A DNA stretch of 64,000 bases from CAVQRB01 sp963715055 (GCA_963715055.1 CAVQRB010000002.1:62001-126000), one strand, 5' to 3'; numbered from the stretch's first letter, positions 50,887-60,518 are shown. Notes: generated by a model not told the origin, from the letters alone. Program-made: numbers and translations.

Positions 50887-52199
50887 CACCCGATCCTCTT
50901 TCTGATAAGGTCCCCGTCCGTCGTGATCGGTTGGTCCGACAGCGTCAGAGCCGCCCGCACGGCTATTGCAGCGGCATCGGCAGTCTCGGGACGGCTTGCG
51001 TGGACCACGGCAAGGGGCTGTCCCTCGACGATCTTGTCGCCGAGGCGCACTATTTGTGTGATGCCAACCGCCGGGTCGATCACATCGCCCTCCACACGCC
51101 GTCCGCCACCCAATGCGACAACCGCAAACCCCAACGCCTCGCCGTCGATTGCGGCCACATATCCGTCCGCGATGGATTTCACCTCGCGGATCACCGTGGC
51201 CTCTGGCAGAAAGCGCGCCCAGTTCTCGACAAAATGCACCGGGCCGCCCATGGCCGCGATCATCCGCCCGAACCGTTCCGCCGCCCGCCCGTCGCGGATC
51301 GCGCCCGCGATGGCATCGGCACCGGCCTGCACATCCTGCGCCAGCCCGCCACCCGCGAGCAGCACACCGCCCAGCATCGCTGACAGATCAAGGAGCGGTC
51401 CGGTGCTTTCGCCGCGCAGCACGCGCATCACTTCGGCCACCTCGAGGGCATTGCCGAGGCTCGGGGCAAGCGGCTGGTTCATGTCGCTGATCACGGCGGT
51501 CGTCTTGCAGCCTGCCGCATTGGCCGTGCCGACGAGAGCCTCGGCCAACGCTTCGGCCTGCGTCATATCCTTCATGAAGGCGCCGCTGCCGACCTTGACG
51601 TCGAGCACCAGAGCTTCAAGGCCGCCCGCGAGTTTCTTCGACAGGATCGAGGCGGTGATCAGATCGAGGCTGTCCACGGTGCTCGTGACATCGCGGATCG
51701 CATAGAGCCGCTTGTCGGCAGGCGCGATATCGGCGCTGGCGCTGACGATGGCGCAGCCGACGTCGCGCACGGTGGCGCGGAAGCGGTCCTCGCCAAGGTC
51801 CGTCACCACGCCCGGAATGGCCTCGAGCTTGTCCAGCGTACCGCCGGTATGACCCAGCCCGCGGCCCGAAATCATCGGCACGTAGGCCCCGCAGACCGCC
51901 AGCGCGGGCGCGAGCACAAGCGAGACGCAATCGCCCACACCACCGGTCGAATGCTTGTCCAGGACCGGCCCGTCCAGATCCCAGGCGAGAACCCGGCCGC
52001 TGTCGCGCATCGCGAGCGTCAGCGCCACGCGCCCGGCCTCATCCAGTCCGCGCAGGCAGATGCCCATGGCGAAAGCGCCCGCCTGTGCGGCACTCACTCC
52101 GCCATCCGCAAGGCCCCGGGCAAACCATGCAAGGTGCGCCTCGGAGAGAGGCTCGCCATGCCTGAGACGCGCCAGCACGCTTCGGGCGTCCATCGCCAT
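50886..52199 (-). CDS. deoA: Thymidine phosphorylase
   Basis: A 437-residue phosphorylase that splits thymidine or deoxyuridine into base and deoxyribose 1-phosphate. The family signature DKHSTGGVGDCVSLVLAP and the DVKVGSGAFMKDM segment are complete; the C-terminal biotin-like fold with GGGRRVEGDVIDPAVG is present. Two ATGs at the start (52199 and 52193) are possible; the first overlaps the cdd stop (TGATG). It is the second gene of the unit cdd-deoA-deoB-upp. Confidence 0.95.
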   Translation of the reverse strand: MAMDARSVLARLRHGEPLSEAHLAWFARGLADGGVSAAQAGAFAMGICLRGLDEAGRVALTLAMRDSGRVLAWDLDGPVLDKHSTGGVGDCVSLVLAPALAVCGAYVPMISGRGLGHTGGTLDKLEAIPGVVTDLGEDRFRATVRDVGCAIVSASADIAPADKRLYAIRDVTSTVDSLDLITASILSKKLAGGLEALVLDVKVGSGAFMKDMTQAEALAEALVGTANAAGCKTTAVISDMNQPLAPSLGNALEVAEVMRVLRGESTGPLLDLSAMLGGVLLAGGGLAQDVQAGADAIAGAIRDGRAAERFGRMIAAMGGPVHFVENWARFLPEATVIREVKSIADGYVAAIDGEALGFAVVALGGGRRVEGDVIDPAVGITQIVRLGDKIVEGQPLAVVHASRPETADAAAIAVRAALTLSDQPITTDGDLIRKRIG

Positions 52200-52588
52200 C
52201 AGCCCTGCATATGGGCCGGGTTGAACACGCCCGGCAGCATCTCTGCCAGCGTCATGACCTGCTCGGCGCCACCGGTGGTGGCCATCGTGATCTGGACCGC
52301 CGGCTTGCCGAATTCCGCCAGCTTCTGCCGGCATCCGCCACAGGGCGTGACCGGCATGGGGGAGCCCGCAATGACATAGACCTCGGTCAGTTCCGTATCG
52401 CCCGCCGCAATCATCGCGGCAATCGCGCCGGCTTCGGCGCAGGTGCCTTCCGGGTAGGCCACGTTTTCCACGTTGCACCCGGTATAGACCGCACCGGACG
52501 CCGCGCGGATGGCGGCACCGACCTTGAAGTTCGAATAGGGCGCGTAGGCGTTTTCACGCACGCGGGTGGCTGCATCTTTCAGGGACAT
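52199..52588 (-). CDS. cdd: Cytidine deaminase
   Basis: A 129-residue homotetrameric-type cytidine deaminase. The zinc site is TCAEAGAIAAMIAAGD (Cys and catalytic Glu) plus TPCGGCRQKLAEF (two Cys), and the NVENVAYPEGTCAE segment binds the nucleoside. It converts cytidine and deoxycytidine to uridine and deoxyuridine, which DeoA then degrades. It is the first gene of the salvage operon; the 76-bp gap upstream holds its promoter, with no clear operator visible. Confidence 0.95.
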   Translation of the reverse strand: MSLKDAATRVRENAYAPYSNFKVGAAIRAASGAVYTGCNVENVAYPEGTCAEAGAIAAMIAAGDTELTEVYVIAGSPMPVTPCGGCRQKLAEFGKPAVQITMATTGGAEQVMTLAEMLPGVFNPAHMQG

Positions 52589-52664
52589 GGCGCCTCGTTC
52601 ATCTCTGGGTTCGGGTCAGCCTGTCGCCTCGTTCCCCGCATTGCAAGGGGCAAGCTGCGTCAGC

Positions 52665-53750
52665 CTAGTCGGCTTCGGTCCGGAACGCACCTGGCAGCGA
52701 GACCTCCAGAAGTTCGAGATCGCGAGAAGGATCGCTGTAGCGCACGCGCATGCCCGGCGGGATGACAAAGGCATCGCCCGGTGCCAGATCATATGGATCG
52801 CGCCCCTCGCCTTCGAGGACCATGTGGCCTTCCATGACGAAAGTGAAGAGAATGTCGCTGTCATGCCGGGTCCAGACCGGCTCGCCCTCGCCGCGACGGA
52901 TGACGTGGACGCCGGCGACGTTTCCGGTGTGTTCGGCGATGGTGGTGTCACGGCTTTGAAAACCCGGCACCCGAAAAGGCCGCCATGTCGCGGTCTCCGC
53001 CTTGTGATGCACAAATCGCTGACCACTGAAGACCCGCGCGGGGTTGGCAGGGCCGTTGGGCAGCTCCATCTCATGGTCGATGGTCGTCACATGTTCGGCC
53101 GGCACGCCGATCTCGATCACCTCGATGTTGTCGGAGGCGAAAAGCACGCGATGCCGGATCTCGGGCGGCTGGATCACGCAGTTGCCCGCGTGCAGGCGGA
53201 AGGGTTCGCCCTGATCCTCATAGACCAGATCGACCCAGCCCTTATAGCAGAAGATCAGCTGGAACCCGACCGTGTGGTAATGCACCATATCGGGGACCGG
53301 GCCGCCATCGGGGATGCGGATGTGGCTGGCGATGATCGACCCGCCGAGGCGATCCGGGATCAGGTCGCGGTAGTGCATGCCCGCGCGTCCGATGATCCAT
53401 GGAGCCTGATCGGCGAGGCGACGCACCACGAAGCTGTGCACCGTTTCCGGCAGCACGAGTGGTTCATGTTTCGGCACGATCTCGACGCGCAGGCCATTCG
53501 GCGCGGTAAGCGTCCGCGCCCCGTCCGCGAAGGCGTCCGGATCGTCGGTCGCAAGGCGCAGGGTGCCGGGACTGCCGCCTGCATTCCTGTCCACACGCAG
53601 CCTGATCCCGTGACCGGAAAACACCGCCACGGAAGGATCGTCGGCGGGGTAGATCATCTCCATCCGCATGCCGAGCACCTTGGTGAAGAAGGGAATGTCG
53701 TCGCGCAACTCCTGCGTCGGCAGGTGCATCTCCGCCTGGATGTCGTTCAT
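52665..53750 (-). CDS. VOC-like plus double-cupin fusion protein
   Basis: A 361-residue protein with an unusual layout. Residues ~5-90 (MHLPTQELRDDIPFFTKVLG, then GIRLRVDRNAGG) look like one glyoxalase/VOC half-domain. Cupin 1 (about 130-225) has MVHYHTVGFQLIFCYKGWVD and PPEIRHRVLF with His ligands; cupin 2 (about 270-350) has PVWTRHDSDILFTFVMEGHM. It overlaps the stop of the membrane protein gene by 4 bp, so is translated with it. Bicupins of this type include dioxygenases and regulatory proteins; no substrate can be proposed. Confidence 0.8.
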   Translation of the reverse strand: MNDIQAEMHLPTQELRDDIPFFTKVLGMRMEMIYPADDPSVAVFSGHGIRLRVDRNAGGSPGTLRLATDDPDAFADGARTLTAPNGLRVEIVPKHEPLVLPETVHSFVVRRLADQAPWIIGRAGMHYRDLIPDRLGGSIIASHIRIPDGGPVPDMVHYHTVGFQLIFCYKGWVDLVYEDQGEPFRLHAGNCVIQPPEIRHRVLFASDNIEVIEIGVPAEHVTTIDHEMELPNGPANPARVFSGQRFVHHKAETATWRPFRVPGFQSRDTTIAEHTGNVAGVHVIRRGEGEPVWTRHDSDILFTFVMEGHMVLEGEGRDPYDLAPGDAFVIPPGMRVRYSDPSRDLELLEVSLPGAFRTEAD

Positions 53751-54418
53751 GCGTTGCGACCTCGCCACCTGGCAAGGATCGCGAGGATGATGAAAACCGG
53801 GATGAACGCCTCGCCGACTTCCTCGATCGTGCTGGCGGCGGTATCGAGGCCGGCGGATATCTCGATCCCGAACGGCAGCAGTTTGCGCCCCAAGCCGTCG
53901 ATTGACTTGGTAAAGACAACGGCCACCGCCGCTGCACAGACGAGATAGGACCAGGCTTTTCCCGCGCGCAGGGCGCGGATCACGGATGGAAGCCCATTGC
54001 GCATCATGCGGTAGAGCACCACGAGCACGAACACCACCACAGCGCCCGCGATCAGCTTGGTGCCGAGCGAGCTCTCGCCACGATAGAGGCCCGTTGAGAG
54101 CACACCCGAAGACGTGAATGCCTTGTCCAAATCCATCTCCCGCATCGCGAAAAGCAGGAGCAGCGCCGGCACCTGCCAGAGCGACGACCAGAAGGCCCGG
54201 GGCACGGTCTTGAAAAAGAGCCCCACGCCGACGAGGTAGAGCACTGCAGAGATCGTCTCCAGCCCCCCGCCTTCGCGCTTCAAGGACGCGTCCTGTGCAA
54301 AAAACAGCGCGTCGACGAAGACGGCCAGAACGATGATCAGCGCGTAGAGGAAGAAACTTCTCAGAAGGCCGGAGGTTTCTGCGTCTTCGCGCGCCGTCAG
54401 GCTGAAGGGGCGCGCCAT
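53747..54418 (-). CDS. Integral membrane protein of unknown function
   Basis: A 223-residue protein with five to six hydrophobic segments (about 20-40, 55-70, 80-93, 120-135, 155-170 and 200-218). The last part (DTAASTIEEVGEAFIPVFII) has a short polar helix before the final membrane segment. No family is recognised. It overlaps the cupin fusion gene by 4 bp (ATGA), so the two are a transcriptional pair; the 187-bp region to maeB holds divergent promoters. Confidence 0.78.
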   Translation of the reverse strand: MARPFSLTAREDAETSGLLRSFFLYALIIVLAVFVDALFFAQDASLKREGGGLETISAVLYLVGVGLFFKTVPRAFWSSLWQVPALLLLFAMREMDLDKAFTSSGVLSTGLYRGESSLGTKLIAGAVVVFVLVVLYRMMRNGLPSVIRALRAGKAWSYLVCAAAVAVVFTKSIDGLGRKLLPFGIEISAGLDTAASTIEEVGEAFIPVFIILAILARWRGRNA

Positions 54419-54605
54419 GGGATATCCTGTCCAGAAAGCATGGCCATCTTTTTAGCAAGAACGGGCTGTCACACAAGTGTCATGAACACGCGACGTCACG
54501 GCAATGACAAGGGGTCGGAGCCTGCCTTCGGCTTCGGCCATCGTTTGATCCTTGCGCCTTCGGATGAATAGTTTAGCGTTAAACGACCACCCGGGAGGAT
54601 TACGA

Positions 54606-56876
54606 ATGTCGGACAATAACCTGAGGCAGGCAGCACTCGATTACCATGAGTTTCCCAAACCCGGCAAACTCGAAATCAGGGCGACGAAACCGCTGGCCAA
54701 CGGCCGCGATCTGGCGCGGGCCTATTCCCCGGGCGTGGCCGAGGCCTGCCTCGAGATCAAGGACGATCCCGCCAACGCCGCGCGTTTTACGTCGCGCGGA
54801 AACCTGGTGGGCGTGGTCACCAACGGCACCGCGGTGCTCGGACTTGGCAACATCGGCGCGCTGGCCTCCAAGCCGGTGATGGAGGGCAAGGCGGTGCTCT
54901 TCAAGAAGTTCGCAGGCATCGACTGCTTCGACATCGAAGTGAACGAGCCGGACCCCGAGAAATTGGCCGAAATCGTCTGCGCGCTCGAACCTACCTTCGG
55001 GGCAATCAACCTTGAGGACATCAAGGCGCCCGACTGCTTCACCGTCGAGCGGATTTGCCGCGAGCGGATGAATATTCCGGTCTTTCACGACGACCAGCAC
55101 GGCACCGCGATCGTGGTTGGAGCTGCGGCCAAAAACGCGCTGCATGTGGCGGGCAAGACATTCGAGGACATCAAGATCGTCTCCACGGGAGGCGGGGCTG
55201 CCGGCATCGCCTGCCTGAACATGCTGCTCAAGCTTGGGGTCAGGCGCGAGAACATCTGGCTCTGCGATATTCACGGGCTGGTCTACGAAGGCCGCGAGAT
55301 CGACATGAACCCGATCAAGTCGGAATTCGCGCAGAAGACCGACCTGCGCACGCTGGATGACGTGATCGGGCAGGCGGATCTGTTCCTCGGCCTCTCCGGG
55401 CCGGGCGTGCTGACGCAGGAGATGGTCGCGAAAATGGCCAAGCGACCGATCATCTTCGCGCTGGCAAATCCGACGCCGGAGATCCTGCCAGATCTCGCGC
55501 GGCAGGTCTCTCCCGATGCGATCATAGCCACGGGCCGGTCCGATTTCCCGAACCAGGTCAACAACGTGCTCTGCTTTCCCTTCATCTTCCGCGGTGCGCT
55601 CGATGTCGGAGCCACAACGATCAACGATGAGATGGAACTGGCTTGCATCGACGGCATCGCGGAACTGGCGCGCGCCACGACCTCCGCAGAGGCCGCCGCG
55701 GCCTATCAGGGCGAAGCGCTGACCTTCGGGCCCGACTATCTGATCCCCAAGCCATTCGATCCACGGCTCGTCGGCGTGGTATCTTCTGCCGTGGCAAAAG
55801 CCGCGATGGACACCGGTGTGGCCATGCGCCCGCTCGAGGACCTCAAGGCCTACCGCCAGAAGCTCGACGGGTCTGTGTTCAAATCAGCGCTGCTTATGCG
55901 CCCGGTCTTTGCCGCCGCCCGGGCAGCGCCGCGGCGCATCGTCTTCACCGAAGGCGAGGACGAGCGCGTGCTGCGTGCCTCCCAGGCCGTGCTGGAGGAA
56001 ACCGTCGAGAAACCGATCCTGATCGGTCGCCCCGAGGTGATTGAACGCCGGATCGAACGGGCGGGCCTGACGATCAAGCTGGGACAGGACGTGGACCTCG
56101 TGAACCCCGAAAACGACCCGCGCTACCGCGATTACTGGGAGACCTATCACCAGTTGATGTCGCGACGCGGCGTGACCCCGGATATCGCCCGGGCGATCAT
56201 GCGCACCAACACGACCGCCATCGGCGCCGTGATGGTCCACCGCGGTGAGGCAGAGAGCATGATCTGCGGCACCTTCGGCGAGTTCCGCTGGCATCTTAAC
56301 TACATCGAGCAGGTGCTGGGCACGAAAGAGCTGTGCGCCCGCGGCGCGCTGTCGATGATGATCCTCGAGGACGGTCCGCTTTTCGTGGCCGATACCCATG
56401 TCCACTCGCGCCCGACCCCGGAACAACTGGCTGAGATCGCGATCGGCGCCGCACGCCATGTGCGCCGCTTCGGGCTGGAACCCAACATCGCGCTCTGCGC
56501 GCAAAGCCAGTTCGGAAACCAGTCGGGCGGCTCGGGCGAGCGCCTGCGGGCGGCAATGGCCATTCTCGATTCGCAACCGCGCGATTTCAGCTATGAAGGC
56601 GAGATGAACATCGACACCGCACTGGATGCCGACCTGCGCGCACGAATCCTCCCCGACAACCGCATGAAGGGTGCCGCCAACGTGCTGATCTTCGCCCATG
56701 CGGATGCCGCCTCGGGCGTGCGCAACATCCTCAAGATGAAGGGGGGCGGTCTGGAGGTCGGGCCGATTCTCATGGGCATGGGCAACCGGGCCCATATCGT
56801 GAGCCCGTCGATCACTGCGCGCGGCCTGCTGAACGTGGCGGCCATCGCCGGAACACCCGTGGCGCATTACGGATAG
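54606..56876 (+). CDS. maeB: NADP-dependent malic enzyme (MaeB-type with phosphotransacetylase-like domain)
   Basis: A 756-residue enzyme that decarboxylates malate to pyruvate. The malic enzyme part (residues 1-~430) has the ARAYSPGVAEACLEI start, FHDDQHGTAIVVGAAAKNAL and STGGGAAGIACLNMLLKLG for NADP. The rest (about 440-756) is a phosphotransacetylase-like domain (VFTEGEDERVLRASQAVLEE) that is normally a regulatory acetyl-CoA sensor in this enzyme. The start at 54606 follows GGGAGGA. It supplies NADPH and pyruvate for growth on acetyl-CoA-yielding substrates, which fits the catabolic character of the window. Confidence 0.95.
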   Translation: MSDNNLRQAALDYHEFPKPGKLEIRATKPLANGRDLARAYSPGVAEACLEIKDDPANAARFTSRGNLVGVVTNGTAVLGLGNIGALASKPVMEGKAVLFKKFAGIDCFDIEVNEPDPEKLAEIVCALEPTFGAINLEDIKAPDCFTVERICRERMNIPVFHDDQHGTAIVVGAAAKNALHVAGKTFEDIKIVSTGGGAAGIACLNMLLKLGVRRENIWLCDIHGLVYEGREIDMNPIKSEFAQKTDLRTLDDVIGQADLFLGLSGPGVLTQEMVAKMAKRPIIFALANPTPEILPDLARQVSPDAIIATGRSDFPNQVNNVLCFPFIFRGALDVGATTINDEMELACIDGIAELARATTSAEAAAAYQGEALTFGPDYLIPKPFDPRLVGVVSSAVAKAAMDTGVAMRPLEDLKAYRQKLDGSVFKSALLMRPVFAAARAAPRRIVFTEGEDERVLRASQAVLEETVEKPILIGRPEVIERRIERAGLTIKLGQDVDLVNPENDPRYRDYWETYHQLMSRRGVTPDIARAIMRTNTTAIGAVMVHRGEAESMICGTFGEFRWHLNYIEQVLGTKELCARGALSMMILEDGPLFVADTHVHSRPTPEQLAEIAIGAARHVRRFGLEPNIALCAQSQFGNQSGGSGERLRAAMAILDSQPRDFSYEGEMNIDTALDADLRARILPDNRMKGAANVLIFAHADAASGVRNILKMKGGGLEVGPILMGMGNRAHIVSPSITARGLLNVAAIAGTPVAHYG

Positions 56877-56991
56877 GACCGCTCCGGACCCACCGTGGCT
56901 ACGGCGCGCGATCACGAGTTCGCGTGTCTACTGGAAGCTGTCGGCGCCCAGGTTATAGTGGGATGCAGGGAAACAGTTCGAAAGGCGTATC

Positions 56992-57249
56992 ATGAAGGCG
57001 AAAGTGGCTTTACTGGCGGGGTTTGGTTTGCTCGCGGCCTGCGGAACGGTCGAAAGCCAAAGCAGTAGCACGATCGTGGTTGACGGGCGATCCTACGAGG
57101 TGCGCGAACGCATAATCAACGGCCCCTCAGGTCCATATGCGCATACAAGCGTGCGCGTCAGGGGCAACTATGTGTCATGCCTGCCCGACAGCCCCGGCGA
57201 TTGCGAAGCCGCCGTGCGTGCCGGACGCGACAGGCCCGACGATTTCTGA
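56992..57249 (+). CDS. Small lipoprotein of unknown function
   Basis: An 85-residue lipoprotein: signal sequence MKAKVALLAGFGLLAACGTV with the lipobox LAAC (Cys17). The mature part is short (about 68 residues), contains two more cysteines (near residues 62 and 70) and ends RDRPDDF. It lies 115 bp after maeB and 171 bp before prpE; an AAAGG SD precedes the ATG. I recognise no family. Confidence 0.75.
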   Translation: MKAKVALLAGFGLLAACGTVESQSSSTIVVDGRSYEVRERIINGPSGPYAHTSVRVRGNYVSCLPDSPGDCEAAVRAGRDRPDDF

Positions 57250-57420
57250 AGTCGTCTTGCGGCGGTTCCATACGCGCGGCTTCGTACCCGTCTCGATGCG
57301 GTCCGACCCCGGTTCTGGCGCCCGGTGCGGAGAATGGCATTTGGCCTGTTAGCGGTCTCATCACTTGCATGTGAGCGACTGGCGGCGCTAAATCCCTAAC
57401 GGAAAGACCGGGAGGACCCA

Positions 57421-59313
57421 ATGGGATACAAAGAGATCTACGCCGCAAGCTTGTCGGACCCTGAAGCATTCTGGACCGAGGCCGCCAAAGCCGTGGATTG
57501 GGTCAGCCCGCCGAGCCGCGCTCTTTTCGATCGCGGCGGTGGTCTTTATGAATGGTATGCCGACGGGATGCTGAACGGCTGTTACAACGCGGTCGACCGC
57601 CATGTGGAAGCAGGCCGCGGCGACCAGTTGGCGATCATCCATGACAGCCCGATCACCGGCACCAAGGCCCGGATCACATATTCGGAGTTGCAAGACCGCG
57701 TGTCCCGGCTGGCCGGAGCTCTCGTTTCAAAAGGTGTGACCAAAGGGGATCGGGTCATCGTCTACATGCCGATGGTGCCCGAAGCGCTGGAGGCGATGCT
57801 GGCCTGCGCGCGGATCGGCGCGGTGCATTCGGTGGTCTTCGGCGGCTTTGCCGCCAACGAGCTTGCGGTGCGCATCGATGATTGTCAGCCAAAGGTGATC
57901 CTCGCCGCCTCCTGCGGGTTGGAGCCCGGCCGCGTGGTGAAATACAAGCCCCTGCTTGATGGCGCCATCGAAATGGCCAAGCACAAGCCCCACGCCTGCA
58001 TCATCCTGCAACGACCGCAAGAGGAAGCCCAGTTGATCGAGGGCCGCGATGTCGACTGGCACGCCGCGCAGGAAGGTGTGACCCCGGCGGACTGCGTGCC
58101 CGTGGAAGGCAACCACCCCGCCTATATCCTCTATACCTCCGGCACCACCGGCGCGCCCAAGGGCGTGGTGCGCCCGACCGCCGGGCACCTCGTGGCGCTG
58201 CACTGGACGATGAAGAACATTTACAACGTCGATCCCGGCGACGTCTTCTGGGCCGCCTCGGATGTGGGCTGGGTCGTCGGACACAGCTACATCTGCTACG
58301 GGCCGCTCGTGCATGGCAACACCACGGTGGTTTTCGAAGGCAAGCCCGTGGGCACCCCGGATGCGGGGACATTCTGGCGCGTGATCTCCGAGCATAACGT
58401 GCGCAGTTTCTTCACCGCACCCACGGCGATCCGGGCGGTCAAGCGCGACGACCCGAAAGGGCTCGAGCGCGAGAAATACGACCTGTCCTGCCTGCGCGCG
58501 CTCTATCTTGCCGGCGAACGCGCGGATCCCGATACGATCGAATGGGCGCAAAAGATTCTCGACAAGCCGGTCTATGACCACTGGTGGCAGACCGAAACCG
58601 GCTACACCATCGCCGGCAACCCGGCCGGTCTCGAGGCGCTGCCTGTCAAGATCGGCTCGCCCACGGTCGCGATGCCAGGCTATGACGTGCGCATCCTCGA
58701 CGAGGCGGGCCATCCGCAGAAACCCGGCACGCTGGGTGCCATCGCCATCAAGCTGCCGCTGCCGCCAGGCACGCTGCCGACGCTATGGAATGCAACGGAC
58801 CGGTTCAAGAAAAGCTACCTCACCACCTTCCCCGGATATTACGAGACCGGCGATGCCGGGATGATTGATGAGGACGGCTATCTCTACATCATGGCGCGCA
58901 CGGATGACGTGATCAACGTGGCGGGCCACCGCCTCTCGACCGGCGCGATGGAAGAGGTTCTTGCCTCCCACCCGGATGTCGCGGAATGCGCCGTGGTCGG
59001 CGTGTCGGATGCTCTGAAGGGGCAGGCGCCACTGGGGCTCGTCTGCCTGACCAAGGGCGTGAACAGGCCGCACGGCGAGATCACATCGGAATGCGTCAAG
59101 CTGATCCGGGAGAAGATCGGGCCGGTGGCCGCCTTCAAGAATGCGCTGGTGGTGGACCGTTTGCCCAAGACACGCTCGGGCAAGATCCTGCGGGCCACGG
59201 TGGTCAAAATCGCGGACAACCAGGACTTCAAAATGCCCGCGACCATCGACGACCCGGCGATCCTCGACGAGATCAGGGCGGCGTTGCAGACGATCGGCCT
59301 TGCGAAGGGCTGA
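57421..59313 (+). CDS. prpE: Propionyl-CoA synthetase
   Basis: A 630-residue acyl-CoA synthetase of the acetyl/propionyl-CoA group. The adenylate motif is YTSGTTGAPKGVVRPTAGH; DHWWQTETGYTIAGNPAGL and the C-terminal KTRSGKILRATVVKIAD with the acetylation-prone Lys complete it. The start YKEIYAASLSDPEAFWTEAA and the long length fit PrpE rather than Acs. It activates propionate (and probably acetate). GGGAGGA precedes the ATG. The LuxR gene starts 47 bp after its stop and may be cotranscribed. Confidence 0.93.
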   Translation: MGYKEIYAASLSDPEAFWTEAAKAVDWVSPPSRALFDRGGGLYEWYADGMLNGCYNAVDRHVEAGRGDQLAIIHDSPITGTKARITYSELQDRVSRLAGALVSKGVTKGDRVIVYMPMVPEALEAMLACARIGAVHSVVFGGFAANELAVRIDDCQPKVILAASCGLEPGRVVKYKPLLDGAIEMAKHKPHACIILQRPQEEAQLIEGRDVDWHAAQEGVTPADCVPVEGNHPAYILYTSGTTGAPKGVVRPTAGHLVALHWTMKNIYNVDPGDVFWAASDVGWVVGHSYICYGPLVHGNTTVVFEGKPVGTPDAGTFWRVISEHNVRSFFTAPTAIRAVKRDDPKGLEREKYDLSCLRALYLAGERADPDTIEWAQKILDKPVYDHWWQTETGYTIAGNPAGLEALPVKIGSPTVAMPGYDVRILDEAGHPQKPGTLGAIAIKLPLPPGTLPTLWNATDRFKKSYLTTFPGYYETGDAGMIDEDGYLYIMARTDDVINVAGHRLSTGAMEEVLASHPDVAECAVVGVSDALKGQAPLGLVCLTKGVNRPHGEITSECVKLIREKIGPVAAFKNALVVDRLPKTRSGKILRATVVKIADNQDFKMPATIDDPAILDEIRAALQTIGLAKG

Positions 59314-59360
59314 TCTTCCCCGCATCCGACAATGACCCCGGGCGAGAAATGGAGCGACGA

Positions 59361-60107
59361 ATGAAAAACGACGAGCGCCATTCCCTGAACGAATTTGCGG
59401 AAGAATGTTCCAAGGTAAATGAGCCTCAGGAGCTTTGGACCACTGTGCTCGATTTCTACCATCGCAACCGCATCGAAAGGGTCAGCTACCATATCAACGA
59501 CCCGGGCCCAGTCGGTGAAGGCATCGCCACCGACGGGTTTCCCGAAGAGTGGGTGACGTATTACATCGGCAACAACCTCGCCCGGGTCGACCCAATCCCG
59601 GAACTGGCCGCAAAGCTTGCGAAGCCGTTCTTCTGGTCGGAAATCAGGGACCTGATGAAAGTTGACGACAGGGGCGACGCCTACCTCAAGGATCTTGAAC
59701 GAGCCGGTCTCGGTGACGGTCTGGCCATTCAGGTTTTTGGCCCAAGGCTGCGCAACGCATATGTGGGATTGGGGTTTGGTATCCAGAACAAGCCGCGGTT
59801 GAAGGCCGAAGATGTCTTTGTACTGCAATGCGCGGCACAGATCGCGCATATTCGGTACTGCGATCTGACCAGCGCCGGCTACGGGCCCTCCGCGGCTCTT
59901 TCGCCGCGAGAAATAGAAGTGCTGCGCTGGATGGCGAGAGGCAAGAGCACATCCGTCATTGCGGATATTCTTGGCCTGTCGCGCTATACGGTGGATACGA
60001 TCACGCGGCGGATGTTCACCAAACTCAAGGTCAATGATCGAACCAATGCCGTCATTCGCGGGCTGGGTTCCGGTTTGTTGCGCTACGAGAACAATGAAAT
60101 CCTGTAG
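59361..60107 (+). CDS. LuxR-family regulator with autoinducer-binding domain (LuxR solo)
   Basis: A 248-residue LuxR-type protein. The N-terminal ligand domain (about 15-165) has the expected pattern for AHL binding: EEWVTYYIGNN (Trp and Tyr), VDPIPE (Asp-Pro), FFWSEI (Trp) and the GLGDGLAIQVFG glycine. The C-terminal HTH is LSPREIEVLRWMARGKSTSV, then LGLSRYTVDTITRRMFTKL. No luxI-like synthase gene is in the window, so it is a candidate solo. The ATG at 59361 has GGAG six bases upstream and is preferred over 59349. Confidence 0.9.
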   Translation: MKNDERHSLNEFAEECSKVNEPQELWTTVLDFYHRNRIERVSYHINDPGPVGEGIATDGFPEEWVTYYIGNNLARVDPIPELAAKLAKPFFWSEIRDLMKVDDRGDAYLKDLERAGLGDGLAIQVFGPRLRNAYVGLGFGIQNKPRLKAEDVFVLQCAAQIAHIRYCDLTSAGYGPSAALSPREIEVLRWMARGKSTSVIADILGLSRYTVDTITRRMFTKLKVNDRTNAVIRGLGSGLLRYENNEIL

Positions 60108-60191
60108 CGCAACTGCGCGACGTGAACGGGTCCGAGAAAGGCATTAACCTTTCGACATACACTTCTGTCTGTTTTGCTGGACTTCGCACCG

Positions 60192-60449
60192 ATGACTGTT
60201 GGCGACCCTCAAGATCCCAGTCGACCGATCATCCCTCCTGCGCCTGACAGGACCGACCGTAGTGTTGAGGAAGAGCGGCGACTGGCGATACGCAGGATCG
60301 ACCTTGCGGCCCGCCTGATCGAGGACAGTGCCTTTGTGTTCGCGCGGCAGAGCGAACCGGAGACTACTGGAGAGCTTGTCCGCCTCTCGGCGACGCTGGC
60401 AAACTTGGCCAAGTCGCTCGCCGGGAACAAAGGGCGTGGAAACCCGTAG
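60192..60449 (+). CDS. Small protein of unknown function
   Basis: An 85-residue protein (ATG at 60192; a TTG at 60174 would add 6 residues). A Pro-rich start (DPSRPIIPPAPDRTDRSVEE) precedes a helical part, RRIDLAARLIEDSAFVF and LVRLSATLANLAKSLAG. It follows the LuxR gene by 84 bp and is followed by a strong terminator, so it may close the prpE-luxR transcript. No family recognised. Confidence 0.6.
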   Translation: MTVGDPQDPSRPIIPPAPDRTDRSVEEERRLAIRRIDLAARLIEDSAFVFARQSEPETTGELVRLSATLANLAKSLAGNKGRGNP

Positions 60450-60451
60450 AT

Positions 60452-60493
60452 CAGAGGGCTGCACCCTGGGGAGAGTGCAGCCCTCTGGCTTTT
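60452..60493 (+). terminator. Terminator with a perfect 13-bp stem
   Basis: CAGAGGGCTGCAC and GTGCAGCCCTCTG pair without mismatch around a 10-nt loop (60465-60474), followed by GCTTTTC. It separates the small plus-strand gene from the convergent CsbD-like gene. Confidence 0.85.
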
Positions 60494-60518
60494 CTCGCTT
60501 TACCGGCTGGTCGCGGTG

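Noticed and set aside
59361..60107. A linked AHL synthase next to the LuxR gene
   Set aside because: Neither prpE nor the following small genes resemble LuxI.
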